The notes: a model not told the origin generated them from the sequence alone. 64,000 bases of DNA from Bacteroidia bacterium Ga0077558 (GCA_001464625.1 LNFJ01000016.1:1-64000); one strand, 5' to 3'. Positions 17,979 through 24,343 are shown, numbered from the stretch's first letter. Translations and numbers: made by a program.

Positions 17979-18016
17979 TGTTATATGTATCTGCTGAAAG
18001 TTTACATTATTCACAC
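17979..18016 (-). promoter_or_regulatory. 38-bp bipartite element, copy E (upstream of the APC permease)
   Basis: Minus strand: GTGTGAATAATGTAA, 17-base spacer, ATAACA preceded by T. It matches box 1 at 13 of 15 positions and has the same spacing as the five other copies. The second box ends 101 bases before the permease ATG. Confidence 0.55.
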
Positions 18017-18065
18017 AAATACCAGAAGCCCCTCAAATTGGCGTAACTTATGTTATAATCGATGC

Positions 18066-18105
18066 CTGTTGAATGAAATAGGAGAGATTTAAAATCATTC
18101 AACAG
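18066..18105 (+). promoter_or_regulatory. inverted repeat in the leader of the AraC-type gene
   Basis: An 11-bp perfect inverted repeat, CTGTTGAATGA and TCATTCAACAG, with an 18-base spacer that contains GGAGAG. It ends 8 bases before the regulator's start. It could be an autoregulatory operator or an RNA hairpin exposing a purine-rich loop. Confidence 0.45.
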
Positions 18106-18113
18106 AACCAACT

Positions 18114-18674
18114 TTGAAATTGTACATAAAAAATATGGTCTGCATCCGCTGCAAAATCGTAGTCAAGGATGAACTCGATAAGCTGGGGTTGAAATACCGG
18201 ACCGTAGAACTGGGTGAAGCAGAATTGGTAGAAAATATAACACCAGAGATGCGGGAAAAAATCAGGGAGGCATTGTTGAAGTCGGGTCTTGAGCTTATGG
18301 ATGATAAGAAAAGTGTGCTGATACAAAAGATAAAAAATGTGATCATTGAGTTAGTGCATTATTCTGAAGAGCCGCTTACCATCAACTTCTCCGTTTACCT
18401 GAGTGAAAAATTAAACCACGACTATACCTATCTTGCCAATCTTTTTTCTGAAGTACAGGGAACCACTATTGAACAATTCATTATTGCTCATAAAATAGAA
18501 CGGGTAAAAGAATTGCTGGTATATAATGAACTCAATCTTACTGAAATAGCTTACTTAATGCATTATAGTGGCGTAGCACATCTTTCTACGCAGTTCAAAA
18601 AAGTAACAGGACTTACACCTACCCATTTTAAAAAGCTAAAGGAACTACGCCGTAACATGCTGGATGAAGTGTGA
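18114..18674 (+). CDS. AraC-type regulator with an HMA-like N-terminus
   Basis: A 186-residue protein starting at TTG (MKLYIKNMVCIRCK). The first 65 residues resemble a heavy-metal-associated ferredoxin-like fold: strand MKLYIKNMVC with the CxxC pair C10/C13, a helix, and a second strand YRTVELGEAEL. Residues about 80-186 are an AraC DNA-binding domain with YLSEKLNHDYTYLANLFSEVQGTTIEQFIIAHKIERVKELLVY and LTEIAYLMHYSGVAHLSTQFKKVTGLTPTHFKK. The TTG is chosen because an ATG start at M8 would remove the first strand. This fusion suggests metal or redox sensing; the target genes are unknown. An inverted repeat precedes the start. Confidence 0.85.
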   Translation: MKLYIKNMVCIRCKIVVKDELDKLGLKYRTVELGEAELVENITPEMREKIREALLKSGLELMDDKKSVLIQKIKNVIIELVHYSEEPLTINFSVYLSEKLNHDYTYLANLFSEVQGTTIEQFIIAHKIERVKELLVYNELNLTEIAYLMHYSGVAHLSTQFKKVTGLTPTHFKKLKELRRNMLDEV

Positions 18675-18706
18675 ATTATATAAGTTTATTCAGGTTTTAT
18701 GTAACA
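18669..18706 (+). promoter_or_regulatory. 38-bp bipartite element, copy A (upstream of the 106-aa membrane TPR gene)
   Basis: Plus strand: GTGTGAATTATATAA, 17-base spacer, GTAACA preceded by T. Box 1 overlaps the stop codon of the AraC-type gene. The second box ends 32 bases before the GTG at 18739. Confidence 0.65.
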
Positions 18707-18738
18707 AACTACAGAATAGAATAGCTGAACTTCATTAG

Positions 18739-19059
18739 GTGTTAAAGCAGGAATTACAAGCTTATTATTTCGAAATTTTGCTGTGCTTAATTCTTTTTGT
18801 GCTGCTGGGTCTTTTCATTCTGATAACTCGTTTTTTTATTCAGCGGGCTATGTTGGTGCCAGACAAACTTTTTCATGCGGCATTACAAAAAGAGGATGAT
18901 GGTCGCTTTGAAGAAGCAGAACTGGGCTATCAATCGGCATTGCTTGAGGTTAAAAGCAGGCGGTTTCAAAGCAATAAATTAAAGGGAGCTATTATAGAAA
19001 AGCTAAAAGTATTGAATACCGTAATTGAATACCGTAAAATGTCAAAAGCAAATATTTAA
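18739..19059 (+). CDS. small membrane-anchored TPR-like protein
   Basis: A 106-residue protein read from GTG 18739. One N-terminal helix (about 9-36, FEILLCLILFVLLGLFILITRFFIQRAM) anchors a short cytoplasmic domain, LFHAALQKEDDGRFEEAELGYQSALLEVKSRRF, that looks like one TPR hairpin plus a capping helix. No family recognised. It is preceded by copy A of the 38-bp element and followed by a strong terminator at 19170, so it is a single-gene unit. Confidence 0.7.
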   Translation: MLKQELQAYYFEILLCLILFVLLGLFILITRFFIQRAMLVPDKLFHAALQKEDDGRFEEAELGYQSALLEVKSRRFQSNKLKGAIIEKLKVLNTVIEYRKMSKANI

Positions 19060-19169
19060 ATAATAGAATGTTGTGATGGGACGCTGGAAGAGGAAAGGAA
19101 TACAAAGAAATTAATAGTTAGAGGGCTCTGATTAAAGTATTCATTTTTCTCACACAGTTGGTTTTGGTT

Positions 19170-19200
19170 ATAGCTCCTGTGACTGCAGGAGCTATTTTTT
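19170..19200 (+). terminator. intrinsic terminator
   Basis: 10-bp stem ATAGCTCCTG/CAGGAGCTAT, 6-base loop, then TTTTTT. It separates the TPR membrane gene from the cupin gene. Confidence 0.85.
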
Positions 19201-19226
19201 AAAATACCCTTTAAAATCTTACCGTT

Positions 19227-19619
19227 ATGAAAGAAAATAATTTGCCTGGAAAAAGTGATGATTTGGCTGGTAATGCAGAAAGCAGTACAGCAGAACTGGA
19301 GAAATCGGTCGGGCATATCATTGTGGAAATAATTGAGTATATGCCCAATGCTGTAGTTATTAAAACAATCATCCGAAAGTCAACAGGCAATATAAGTGTA
19401 ATGTCGTTCGATAGCGGCGAAGGGTTAACAGAAAGAAAATCTCCGTTTGACACATTTGCACAGATCATTGAAGGCAAGGCAGAAATTGTTATTGATAAAG
19501 TATCGCATTTGCTTCAATCAGGTCAGGGGATTATTATACCAGCTCATGCATCCAATTTAATTAAACCTAACGGACGGTTTAAAATGATTCAAACAATTAT
19601 TAAAAGCGGCTATGATTAA
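19227..19619 (+). CDS. cupin-domain protein (paralogue 1 of 3)
   Basis: A 130-residue single-domain cupin with a disordered N-terminus. Core: GHIIVEIIEYMPNAVVIKTIIRKSTGNISVMSFDSGEGLTERKSPFDTFAQIIEGKAEIVIDKVSHLLQSGQGIIIPAHASNLIKPNGRFKMIQTIIKSGYD. Cupin motif 1 lacks the usual HxH (SPFDTF instead) and motif 2 has N in place of H (AHASN), so classical metal binding looks lost. Two paralogues lie at 44616 and 48710. Such proteins are often sensory or accessory, not enzymes. It is followed 38 bases later by a lipoprotein gene. Confidence 0.85.
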   Translation: MKENNLPGKSDDLAGNAESSTAELEKSVGHIIVEIIEYMPNAVVIKTIIRKSTGNISVMSFDSGEGLTERKSPFDTFAQIIEGKAEIVIDKVSHLLQSGQGIIIPAHASNLIKPNGRFKMIQTIIKSGYD

Positions 19620-19657
19620 AATCTATTCAAAAATTAATCTTATAAATTATTTATTCT

Positions 19658-20095
19658 ATGATTAGAAAAATTGTAACACCCAAGTTTCTTTTGTCTCTTA
19701 TTGTGTTGATTGCTGTTCTTGTATTATTTAATGCTTGCAGTAAAAAAATTGCATTCCAGGTTTCACCGGTAACGCCGGCAGCGCAAGGTTTTGTAAAGGT
19801 AAAACAGGATAATAATCAGAACTATGCAATAGATATTGACCTTACGAATTTAGCAGCACCAGATAGGTTACAACCACCCCGCAGAATTTATATCGTTTGG
19901 ATGGAAAGTAATGAAGCGTCAATTAGAAATATTGGACAAATCAACAGTTCTTCCAATTGGCTCAGTAGTAAATTAAAGGCATCTTTTGAAACAGTATCAT
20001 CAAACAAGCCCACCCGTATTTTTATTACGGCAGAAGACGATAGCAATGTTCAATATCCCAGCTCAACAATGGTTTTATCAACTGGTAATTTTTAA
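19658..20095 (+). CDS. lipoprotein of unknown function
   Basis: A 145-residue protein with a lipoprotein signal ending LVLFNAC and a mature domain containing PPRRIYIVWMESNEASIRNIGQINSSSNWLSSKLKASFETVSSNKPTRIFITAEDDSNVQYPSSTMVLSTGNF. This C-terminal block is reminiscent of the extracytoplasmic domain of RskA-type anti-sigma factors (IYIVW ... GQI ... FETVS ... ITAEDD), but it has no transmembrane or cytoplasmic sigma-binding part, so the resemblance only suggests a beta-sandwich fold. Confidence 0.65.
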   Translation: MIRKIVTPKFLLSLIVLIAVLVLFNACSKKIAFQVSPVTPAAQGFVKVKQDNNQNYAIDIDLTNLAAPDRLQPPRRIYIVWMESNEASIRNIGQINSSSNWLSSKLKASFETVSSNKPTRIFITAEDDSNVQYPSSTMVLSTGNF

Positions 20096-20106
20096 AATGA
20101 TTTCTC

Positions 20107-20178
20107 ATATCGTATTAAAATATAAACTATAAAATATAAGTCTTTATTTAAGAATGCTGCAACCAAATAATACGATAT
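20107..20178 (+). repeat. long-spaced inverted repeat upstream of the kinase gene
   Basis: ATATCGTATTA at 20107 and TAATACGATAT at 20168 form an 11-bp perfect inverted repeat with a 50-base spacer, between the lipoprotein and kinase genes. It may be two operator half sites or a long hairpin. Confidence 0.35.
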
Positions 20179-20236
20179 TGAGCCCTATGCCGAATAAGCT
20201 TTTTTTAGTAACTGCTTTCACAGTTAAAACAAAAAA

Positions 20237-20971
20237 ATGAAGCCTGACACCACAACCGAAACGACGACTGTGTTTATACCACCGACGCCAAAACAGCAAG
20301 TTGTAGCACAAAATGCTAATCATGAAGAGGCAATGGTTTTATTTACTGCCGCTCATTTGCATGAGATAAGAAATCCATTAACAAATATTAATATGGCGGT
20401 AGAAATGCTGAGCTCAATTATAAGCGGGGAAGATGAAAAATCATGCCTTGATATAATACTGCGATCATCGAACCGTATCAATGCACTGATTACACATCTT
20501 ATTGTTCAACAACATAGCAGGATAGATAAAGTAGAAGAGTTTTCCGTGCATCAATTGCTTGATGAGGCACTTATCAGCATAACTGACCGAATTACCCTAA
20601 AACGAATTACTGTTATTAAAGAGTATGCGCCGCTTGATTATAAAGCGAAAATGGATATTGAGAAAATGAAAATCGCATTGATCAATATACTTATAAATGC
20701 AGTTGAAGCAATGGAAGAAAAAACTGGCCAGCTATGTCTTATTACTACTTTTACTGGCCAGCAATTTATTTTAGAGATCAAGGACAATGGTTGTGGTATT
20801 AGTCCTGCCAGCCTGGAGCATATTTTTAAACCTTATTTTACACAGAAAGTTGGTGGACTTGGAGTTGGATTGGGAGCAACGTATTCTATTCTCCAGGTTA
20901 ATAATATTACGCTAAAAGTAGAGTCAGAAGTAAATAAGGGAACTTGTTTCTTTTTGGAGTTTCCTAATTAA
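20237..20971 (+). CDS. soluble sensor-less histidine kinase
   Basis: A 244-residue protein with only the transmitter: HisKA with the phospho-accepting H42 in AAHLHEIRNPLTNINMAVEML, and a HATPase_c domain with N box INILINAVEAMEE, G1 box DNGCGI and G2-like GGLGVGLGATYSI. It has no membrane segment or recognisable input domain, only a 30-residue Thr/Pro-rich N-terminus. No response regulator gene is adjacent, so it may act on an unlinked partner. The strand and spacing (141 bases) allow co-transcription with the lipoprotein gene. Confidence 0.87.
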   Translation: MKPDTTTETTTVFIPPTPKQQVVAQNANHEEAMVLFTAAHLHEIRNPLTNINMAVEMLSSIISGEDEKSCLDIILRSSNRINALITHLIVQQHSRIDKVEEFSVHQLLDEALISITDRITLKRITVIKEYAPLDYKAKMDIEKMKIALINILINAVEAMEEKTGQLCLITTFTGQQFILEIKDNGCGISPASLEHIFKPYFTQKVGGLGVGLGATYSILQVNNITLKVESEVNKGTCFFLEFPN

Positions 20972-21004
20972 AGAGATTCACTGCTCTTTACATCCTATAT
21001 AAAG

Positions 21005-21037
21005 AAAGCCACCAAATAATACATTTGGTGGCTTTTT
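21005..21037. terminator. bidirectional intrinsic terminator
   Basis: A 13-bp stem (AAAGCCACCAAAT with its complement), loop AATAC, then TTTTTGTT on plus; on minus it is followed by CTTTATATA. It ends both the kinase gene and the 42-aa peptide gene. Confidence 0.85.
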
Positions 21038-21079
21038 GTTGCCTGCACTGGGTAAAATTACTACACGGATATTAGGCGT

Positions 21080-21208
21080 TTATATAGAAGGGGGATTAAG
21101 GGCTTTTTGTTGTTTCTTCACTTTTACTAGTTCGGTATGCCTGTAGTATAACGCAATCGTCAACAGCAATACAAATAATACGATCCGATAAATGTCACTA
21201 AATGTCAT
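21080..21208 (-). CDS. 42-residue single-pass membrane peptide
   Basis: ATG at 21208, stop at 21080. The peptide has an N-terminal amphipathic start (MTFSDIYR), one membrane helix (IVLFVLLLTIALYY), then a basic tail HTELVKVKKQQKALNPPSI. It has its own promoter-like element (copy F, second box ending 44 bases before the ATG) and a terminator 43 bases downstream, so it is a self-contained unit despite its size. Function unknown; a small regulator of a membrane complex is possible. Confidence 0.65.
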   Translation of the reverse strand: MTFSDIYRIVLFVLLLTIALYYRHTELVKVKKQQKALNPPSI

Positions 21209-21252
21209 TTTATAAATCTTTGAACAAAGATGAGGCAATGACAATGCCAGAT

Positions 21253-21290
21253 TGTTATAGCATTTCTGTTTTTTTTTATATTATTCACAT
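21253..21290 (-). promoter_or_regulatory. 38-bp bipartite element, copy F (upstream of the 42-aa peptide)
   Basis: Minus strand: ATGTGAATAATATAA, 17-base spacer, ATAACA preceded by T. It is divergent from copy B, with 29 bases between them. Confidence 0.6.
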
Positions 21291-21319
21291 TGCTTCTTTT
21301 TATATTTCTTTTATTAAAT

Positions 21320-21357
21320 GTGTGAATTATATAATTTATTTTTAAGTGATTGTAATA
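21320..21357 (+). promoter_or_regulatory. 38-bp bipartite element, copy B (upstream of the ncRNA candidate)
   Basis: Plus strand: GTGTGAATTATATAA, identical to copy A, 17-base spacer, GTAATA preceded by T. No ORF follows; the next features are an RNA-like inverted repeat and a terminator. Confidence 0.6.
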
Positions 21358-21363
21358 CTTAAA

Positions 21364-21607
21364 AAAATAAATAGTTACAATTTTATCAAATCATAACAGT
21401 GATAAATATTCTGCCTGTGCAGCATGACTCATTGAAGCTACATTCAGCACTGAGTTAGCGAAAATTGGTTATGCTGCAACAGCGGGCAGATTTATAGAGT
21501 TCAAAATATTTTTATCACTTTTCTGGTTCAGTAGTATCAAAGTTGAGGACTTGGGTTTTCATACACAAAGTCCTGTACCATTCCGGACTCTTCCAGGATG
21601 GTTTTTT
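21364..21607 (+). ncRNA. candidate small non-coding RNA, about 240 nt
   Basis: This gene-free stretch is bracketed by promoter-like copy B (ending 21357) and a canonical terminator at 21577..21607. Inside, 21411..21500 holds nested inverted repeats: TCTGCC with GGCAGA, and GCAGCATGAC with GTTATGCTGC (one G-T pair). Only trivial ORFs (3 and 8 codons) start with ATG on the plus strand. The 5' end is inferred from box 2. I do not recognise tmRNA, RNase P or SRP motifs; a 6S-like RNA cannot be excluded. Confidence 0.45.
21577..21607 (+). terminator. intrinsic terminator on the plus strand
   Basis: A 10-position stem with one mismatch (ACCATTCCGG against CCAGGATGGT), loop ACTCTT, then TTTTTT. No plus-strand gene ends here and the minus-strand side lacks a T run, so it points to an independent plus-strand transcript. 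Confidence 0.7.
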
Positions 21608-21640
21608 ATGTGTAAATGATAGAGAAAAGGAAGAGTATAT

Positions 21641-21832
21641 TTATTCCCTTGTTTTGGGTGCAGGATCTTTCTTAGTAATTCCTGCAGATTTTTTTTCCAC
21701 TAAAGTTTTTGGAGTAATATTTTTTTTGGTGGCGGGTAGATGCGGGAACCCTGGAAAATCCTGGTCAATATGCTGGTCGGGATTTTGCTGCACTTCTTCT
21801 TCTTTTGTAATGGCTTTTGCATTTTTAGACAT
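21641..21832 (-). CDS. small charged hypothetical protein
   Basis: A 63-residue hydrophilic protein, MSKNAKAITKEEEVQQNPDQHIDQDFPGFPHLPATKK at the N-terminus and a Lys/Thr/Pro-rich C-terminus. The HIDQDFPGFPH segment is the kind of short conserved block seen in small proteins of unknown function in Chitinophagaceae. I took the ATG at 21832; a longer frame from 21901 would extend into an inverted repeat. No membrane or enzyme features. Possibly intrinsically disordered and stress related, by inference only. Confidence 0.65.
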   Translation of the reverse strand: MSKNAKAITKEEEVQQNPDQHIDQDFPGFPHLPATKKNITPKTLVEKKSAGITKKDPAPKTRE

Positions 21833-21887
21833 ATAGTATCCTTTTAGGAAAAGAGATATGCAATTTTGTTGCCTATATACTAAATCT

Positions 21888-21919
21888 TGATTATTAAACA
21901 AGAAATTGTTTAATAATCA
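21888..21919. promoter_or_regulatory. 14-bp perfect inverted repeat with GAAA loop
   Basis: TGATTATTAAACAA and TTGTTTAATAATCA flank GAAA. It lies 56 bases upstream of the 63-aa protein gene and between it and the divergent gene at 22130, so it could be a dimeric repressor site; on the plus strand it would also fold as a GAAA tetraloop hairpin. Confidence 0.45.
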
Positions 21920-22129
21920 CAATAAGGATCAACAGTAATAATATTAAGGAGTTAAAGTATTTTTTAAACTGTGTAATATTTTACCCAACAATAGTAATGC
22001 AGAGTTAACATTGGAGTCGGTTTATACTTAATAGCTTTACATATTATTAATAAGGGGTTCACGGATAGAAACTACTCTGTTGCGATTTTTAATTGTATTT
22101 TAATTTTCCGTTCACTTGAAATATATTTT

Positions 22130-22405
22130 ATGATTAAGCCTGATAAAGAAAAAAATAAAGCTGATAAAGAATTTAAGTCAGTGAAACAAAATAAAAAGGG
22201 TAAAACTGCAAAAGAGTTGATGACCCGGCATATTGTTAATGAGGATGATGTAATCTCAGATGAAGATTTTAAGAATTTGATTATTGATGTTGAAATTTCC
22301 AGTGATGTTGCTCATCACCCACTTGAAATTTCAAACGACCCTGATAGACCAAAAGATGAGGACAAAGATCCAAAAGTAGCTACTCCCTGGGATCTTATTA
22401 GTTGA
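22130..22405 (+). CDS. small acidic/basic charged hypothetical protein
   Basis: A 91-residue, highly charged soluble protein. The Lys-rich N-terminus (MIKPDKEKNKADKEF) is followed by GKTAKELMTRHIVNEDDVISDEDFKNLIIDVEISSDVAHHPLEISNDPDRPKDEDKDPKVATPWDLIS; the VISDEDFKNL, DRPKDEDKDP and TPWD-I-S blocks recur in small Chitinophagaceae proteins of unknown function. It is divergent from the 63-aa gene, and both lie in the accessory 18-22 kb stretch. Confidence 0.75.
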   Translation: MIKPDKEKNKADKEFKSVKQNKKGKTAKELMTRHIVNEDDVISDEDFKNLIIDVEISSDVAHHPLEISNDPDRPKDEDKDPKVATPWDLIS

Positions 22406-22435
22406 TAATTTTGAAATAGTTTTGTTTCCACTGTT

Positions 22436-22501
22436 AGTTTTAAAAGTGTATGCAACGACCTTCGGCATATGTACAATGGATTTCTTGCTAAGTGGATGTA
22501 A
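22436..22501 (+). pseudogene. C-terminal remnant of a paralogue of the 8078 gene
   Basis: The frame ending in TAA at 22499..22501 reads SFKSVCNDLRHMYNGFLAKWM, against SFEKIFNDLRHEFNGFLSKWM at the end of the 8078..8461 protein. Fourteen of 21 residues match, with several synonymous base differences, so this is an old copy rather than a recent duplication. There is an in-frame stop just upstream (TGA near 22411) and no start codon, so only the tail survives. Confidence 0.7.
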
Positions 22502-22515
22502 GGCAATTTTTTTTA

Positions 22516-23211
22516 TCACTCTTCCGCCGAGTAATTGATTTTTCTATGAAAAGCTGTTTTATACGTATCTCCTACCGGCAGTTGATGGTGGTGGATGACT
22601 ACTTTGTTCTTTTCAATAAAATTAATTTTACTAAGTGCCACGATATATGATTTGTGAATGCGGGCAAAAAGATGCTCTGGTAATTCCTGAACAAAAGAAC
22701 TCAGGCTCTGCAAGGTGAGTGTTTTAGTGCCATCCGCAAGATGTATGGCTACATAGTCCCGCAAGGATTCCAGGTAAAGAATGCTGTTAAAGTCTACTCG
22801 TAGTAATTTGTATTCGCTTTTTACAAAGAGGTAATCAGGAGGGATTATGTGCTTGCCTGTTAGTAGCACAGGTAGTTTTTTTATGGCTTTGGTAAATCTT
22901 TCAAAAGAGATGGGCTTTAACAAATAATCAGAAACATTATACTCATATCCTTCCAATGCAAATTCAGGATATGCTGTGGTTAAAATGATTTTGCAGGTGC
23001 TGCCCACCCTTTTCATAAATTCCATTCCGGTCATTTCCGGCATTTGTATATCTAAAAATACCAGGTCTGCTTCGCCAGTCTGCACCCGTTGTAATCCTTG
23101 CTGCGGATTGGTGGTAACATCGGCCAGTTGCAGTCCTTCTGTTTGGCGGATATAATCTGCCAGCACATTCAGCGCCAATGGTTCATCGTCTATTACAAGG
23201 CAACGGTACAT
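22516..23211 (-). CDS. LytTR-family response regulator
   Basis: A 231-residue response regulator. Receiver domain 1-120 with acidic pocket D8/D9, phospho-acceptor D54 in LVFLDIQMPEMTG and K103-like lysine in YLLKPISFERF. The C-terminal LytTR DNA-binding domain (about 130-231) shows FVKSEYKLLRVDFNSILYLESLRDYVAIHLADGTKTLTLQSLSSFVQELPEHLFARIHKSYIVALSKI. It is 3 bases downstream of the kinase gene and is its partner. A candidate operator lies upstream of the pair (24281..24343). Confidence 0.95.
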   Translation of the reverse strand: MYRCLVIDDEPLALNVLADYIRQTEGLQLADVTTNPQQGLQRVQTGEADLVFLDIQMPEMTGMEFMKRVGSTCKIILTTAYPEFALEGYEYNVSDYLLKPISFERFTKAIKKLPVLLTGKHIIPPDYLFVKSEYKLLRVDFNSILYLESLRDYVAIHLADGTKTLTLQSLSSFVQELPEHLFARIHKSYIVALSKINFIEKNKVVIHHHQLPVGDTYKTAFHRKINYSAEE

Positions 23212-23214
23212 CGT

Positions 23215-24243
23215 TTAAGATAGTGGTAGTATTATTTTTACAGAAAAGATATTTTCTTTTTTTTCTATTGCAAAGGAATATTCCTCGGGCCGGTAAGTAA
23301 GTTCGAGGCGGCGTTGCAGATTTTTAAGTCCCACACCACCGGGTAAGCTTACTGGTGAAGCTGCAACTTTATTCGTTACCTGTAGTTCCAGTTGCTGTTT
23401 ATTTTTTTGTACTGAAATAGTAAGTGGCAAAGCAGCATCAGCAAGGTCGCCATGTTTTAGTGCATTTTCAACTAGTGGAATTAGCAGCAGCGGCATTACT
23501 TTATAGGTCAAAGTTTCCGGAGCAATATTCTTTTGCACATTCAATTTATAATCATGCCGCAGTTGTTGTATGTCCAGCAAATTATCAAGGTATTCTACTT
23601 CTTTAGACAGTTCTGCTTCTTTATTTTTTTCATAGGTTACATATCGCATCATCTCACTCAGCTTTAAGACGGAGGCGGCCGTTTGCGGATGCTGTTCACT
23701 GGCCAATGAATAAATATTATTGAGTGAGTTGAAAAGAAAATGCGGGTTCATCTGTGCTTGTAAAAAATCCAGTTCTGCTTTTTTTCGCTGTTGCAGCAGT
23801 TCGGCTTTCTGCCTTTGTTGTAAAAACAATTCATCAAAAAGAAACAAGACAAAGCCAAAAAATATTTTGACTGAGCCGAAATACACATTGTCGAAAATAT
23901 AATACCGGAAGGTAGTGTTGGGATTATAATTTCCTTTGCCAATGATCTCTGGATAAATAATTTCTTCCAGCAGGTAACGGAATAAAATAAAAAAAATAAG
24001 TAATGCCAATAATGAAGCCCACAATTTCCATCGGGGCTTAGCGTAATAATATCTTCTGAACACCACAAAATGTGCTAGTAGTACGGTAAGCAGGGTGTAT
24101 ATGTACATGGAAATATCAAAGGGGCCAAACTGTTTTTCCCAATTATACGGGAAGCCAGAATTGACATTACCCAGCCAGCCAAAGCCAAAGAAATACATAA
24201 AGAAAAAAAACAGGTAGGTTAGCAATAGTGCGGCTCTTGTCAT
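23215..24243 (-). CDS. LytS/YehU-type sensor histidine kinase
   Basis: A 342-residue kinase with four N-terminal membrane helices (about 5-145) and a His_kinase domain containing QAQMNPHFLFNSLNNIYSLA, where H is the phosphorylated residue, followed by an HATPase_c segment with LIPLVENALKHG (N box) and GGVGLKNLQRRLELTY. No periplasmic sensor domain of note, so the stimulus is probably sensed in or at the membrane. Start ATG 24243 follows a TAAATTTG box by only 4 bases, suggesting a leaderless mRNA. Confidence 0.94.
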   Translation of the reverse strand: MTRAALLLTYLFFFFMYFFGFGWLGNVNSGFPYNWEKQFGPFDISMYIYTLLTVLLAHFVVFRRYYYAKPRWKLWASLLALLIFFILFRYLLEEIIYPEIIGKGNYNPNTTFRYYIFDNVYFGSVKIFFGFVLFLFDELFLQQRQKAELLQQRKKAELDFLQAQMNPHFLFNSLNNIYSLASEQHPQTAASVLKLSEMMRYVTYEKNKEAELSKEVEYLDNLLDIQQLRHDYKLNVQKNIAPETLTYKVMPLLLIPLVENALKHGDLADAALPLTISVQKNKQQLELQVTNKVAASPVSLPGGVGLKNLQRRLELTYRPEEYSFAIEKKENIFSVKIILPLS

Positions 24244-24247
24244 GCAG

Positions 24248-24255
24248 CAAATTTA
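24248..24255 (-). promoter_or_regulatory. -7 promoter box TAAATTTG, probable leaderless start
   Basis: Minus-strand TAAATTTG, four bases before the kinase ATG at 24243. If used, transcription would begin at or next to the start codon. Confidence 0.5.
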
Positions 24256-24280
24256 CTGGTTGGTAATGGCAAGTAAGGGC

Positions 24281-24343
24281 TTTGTCTGCAAACAGGCTTT
24301 TTTTATCTGCCAGTAAAATAGCAGTCTTGGATTTGCAGACAAA
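24281..24343. promoter_or_regulatory. paired 12-bp operator-like inverted repeats
   Basis: TTTGTCTGCAAA at 24281..24292 and its exact reverse complement TTTGCAGACAAA at 24332..24343. Each is itself a TTTG-N4-CAAA dyad, and the centres are 51 bases apart, about five helical turns. They lie between the divergent kinase and DUF5694 genes. Confidence 0.6.

Noticed and set aside
21543-21836. A 97-codon plus-strand frame
   Set aside because: It starts at a TTG, runs through the terminator at 21577-21607 and is antisense to the 63-aa gene.
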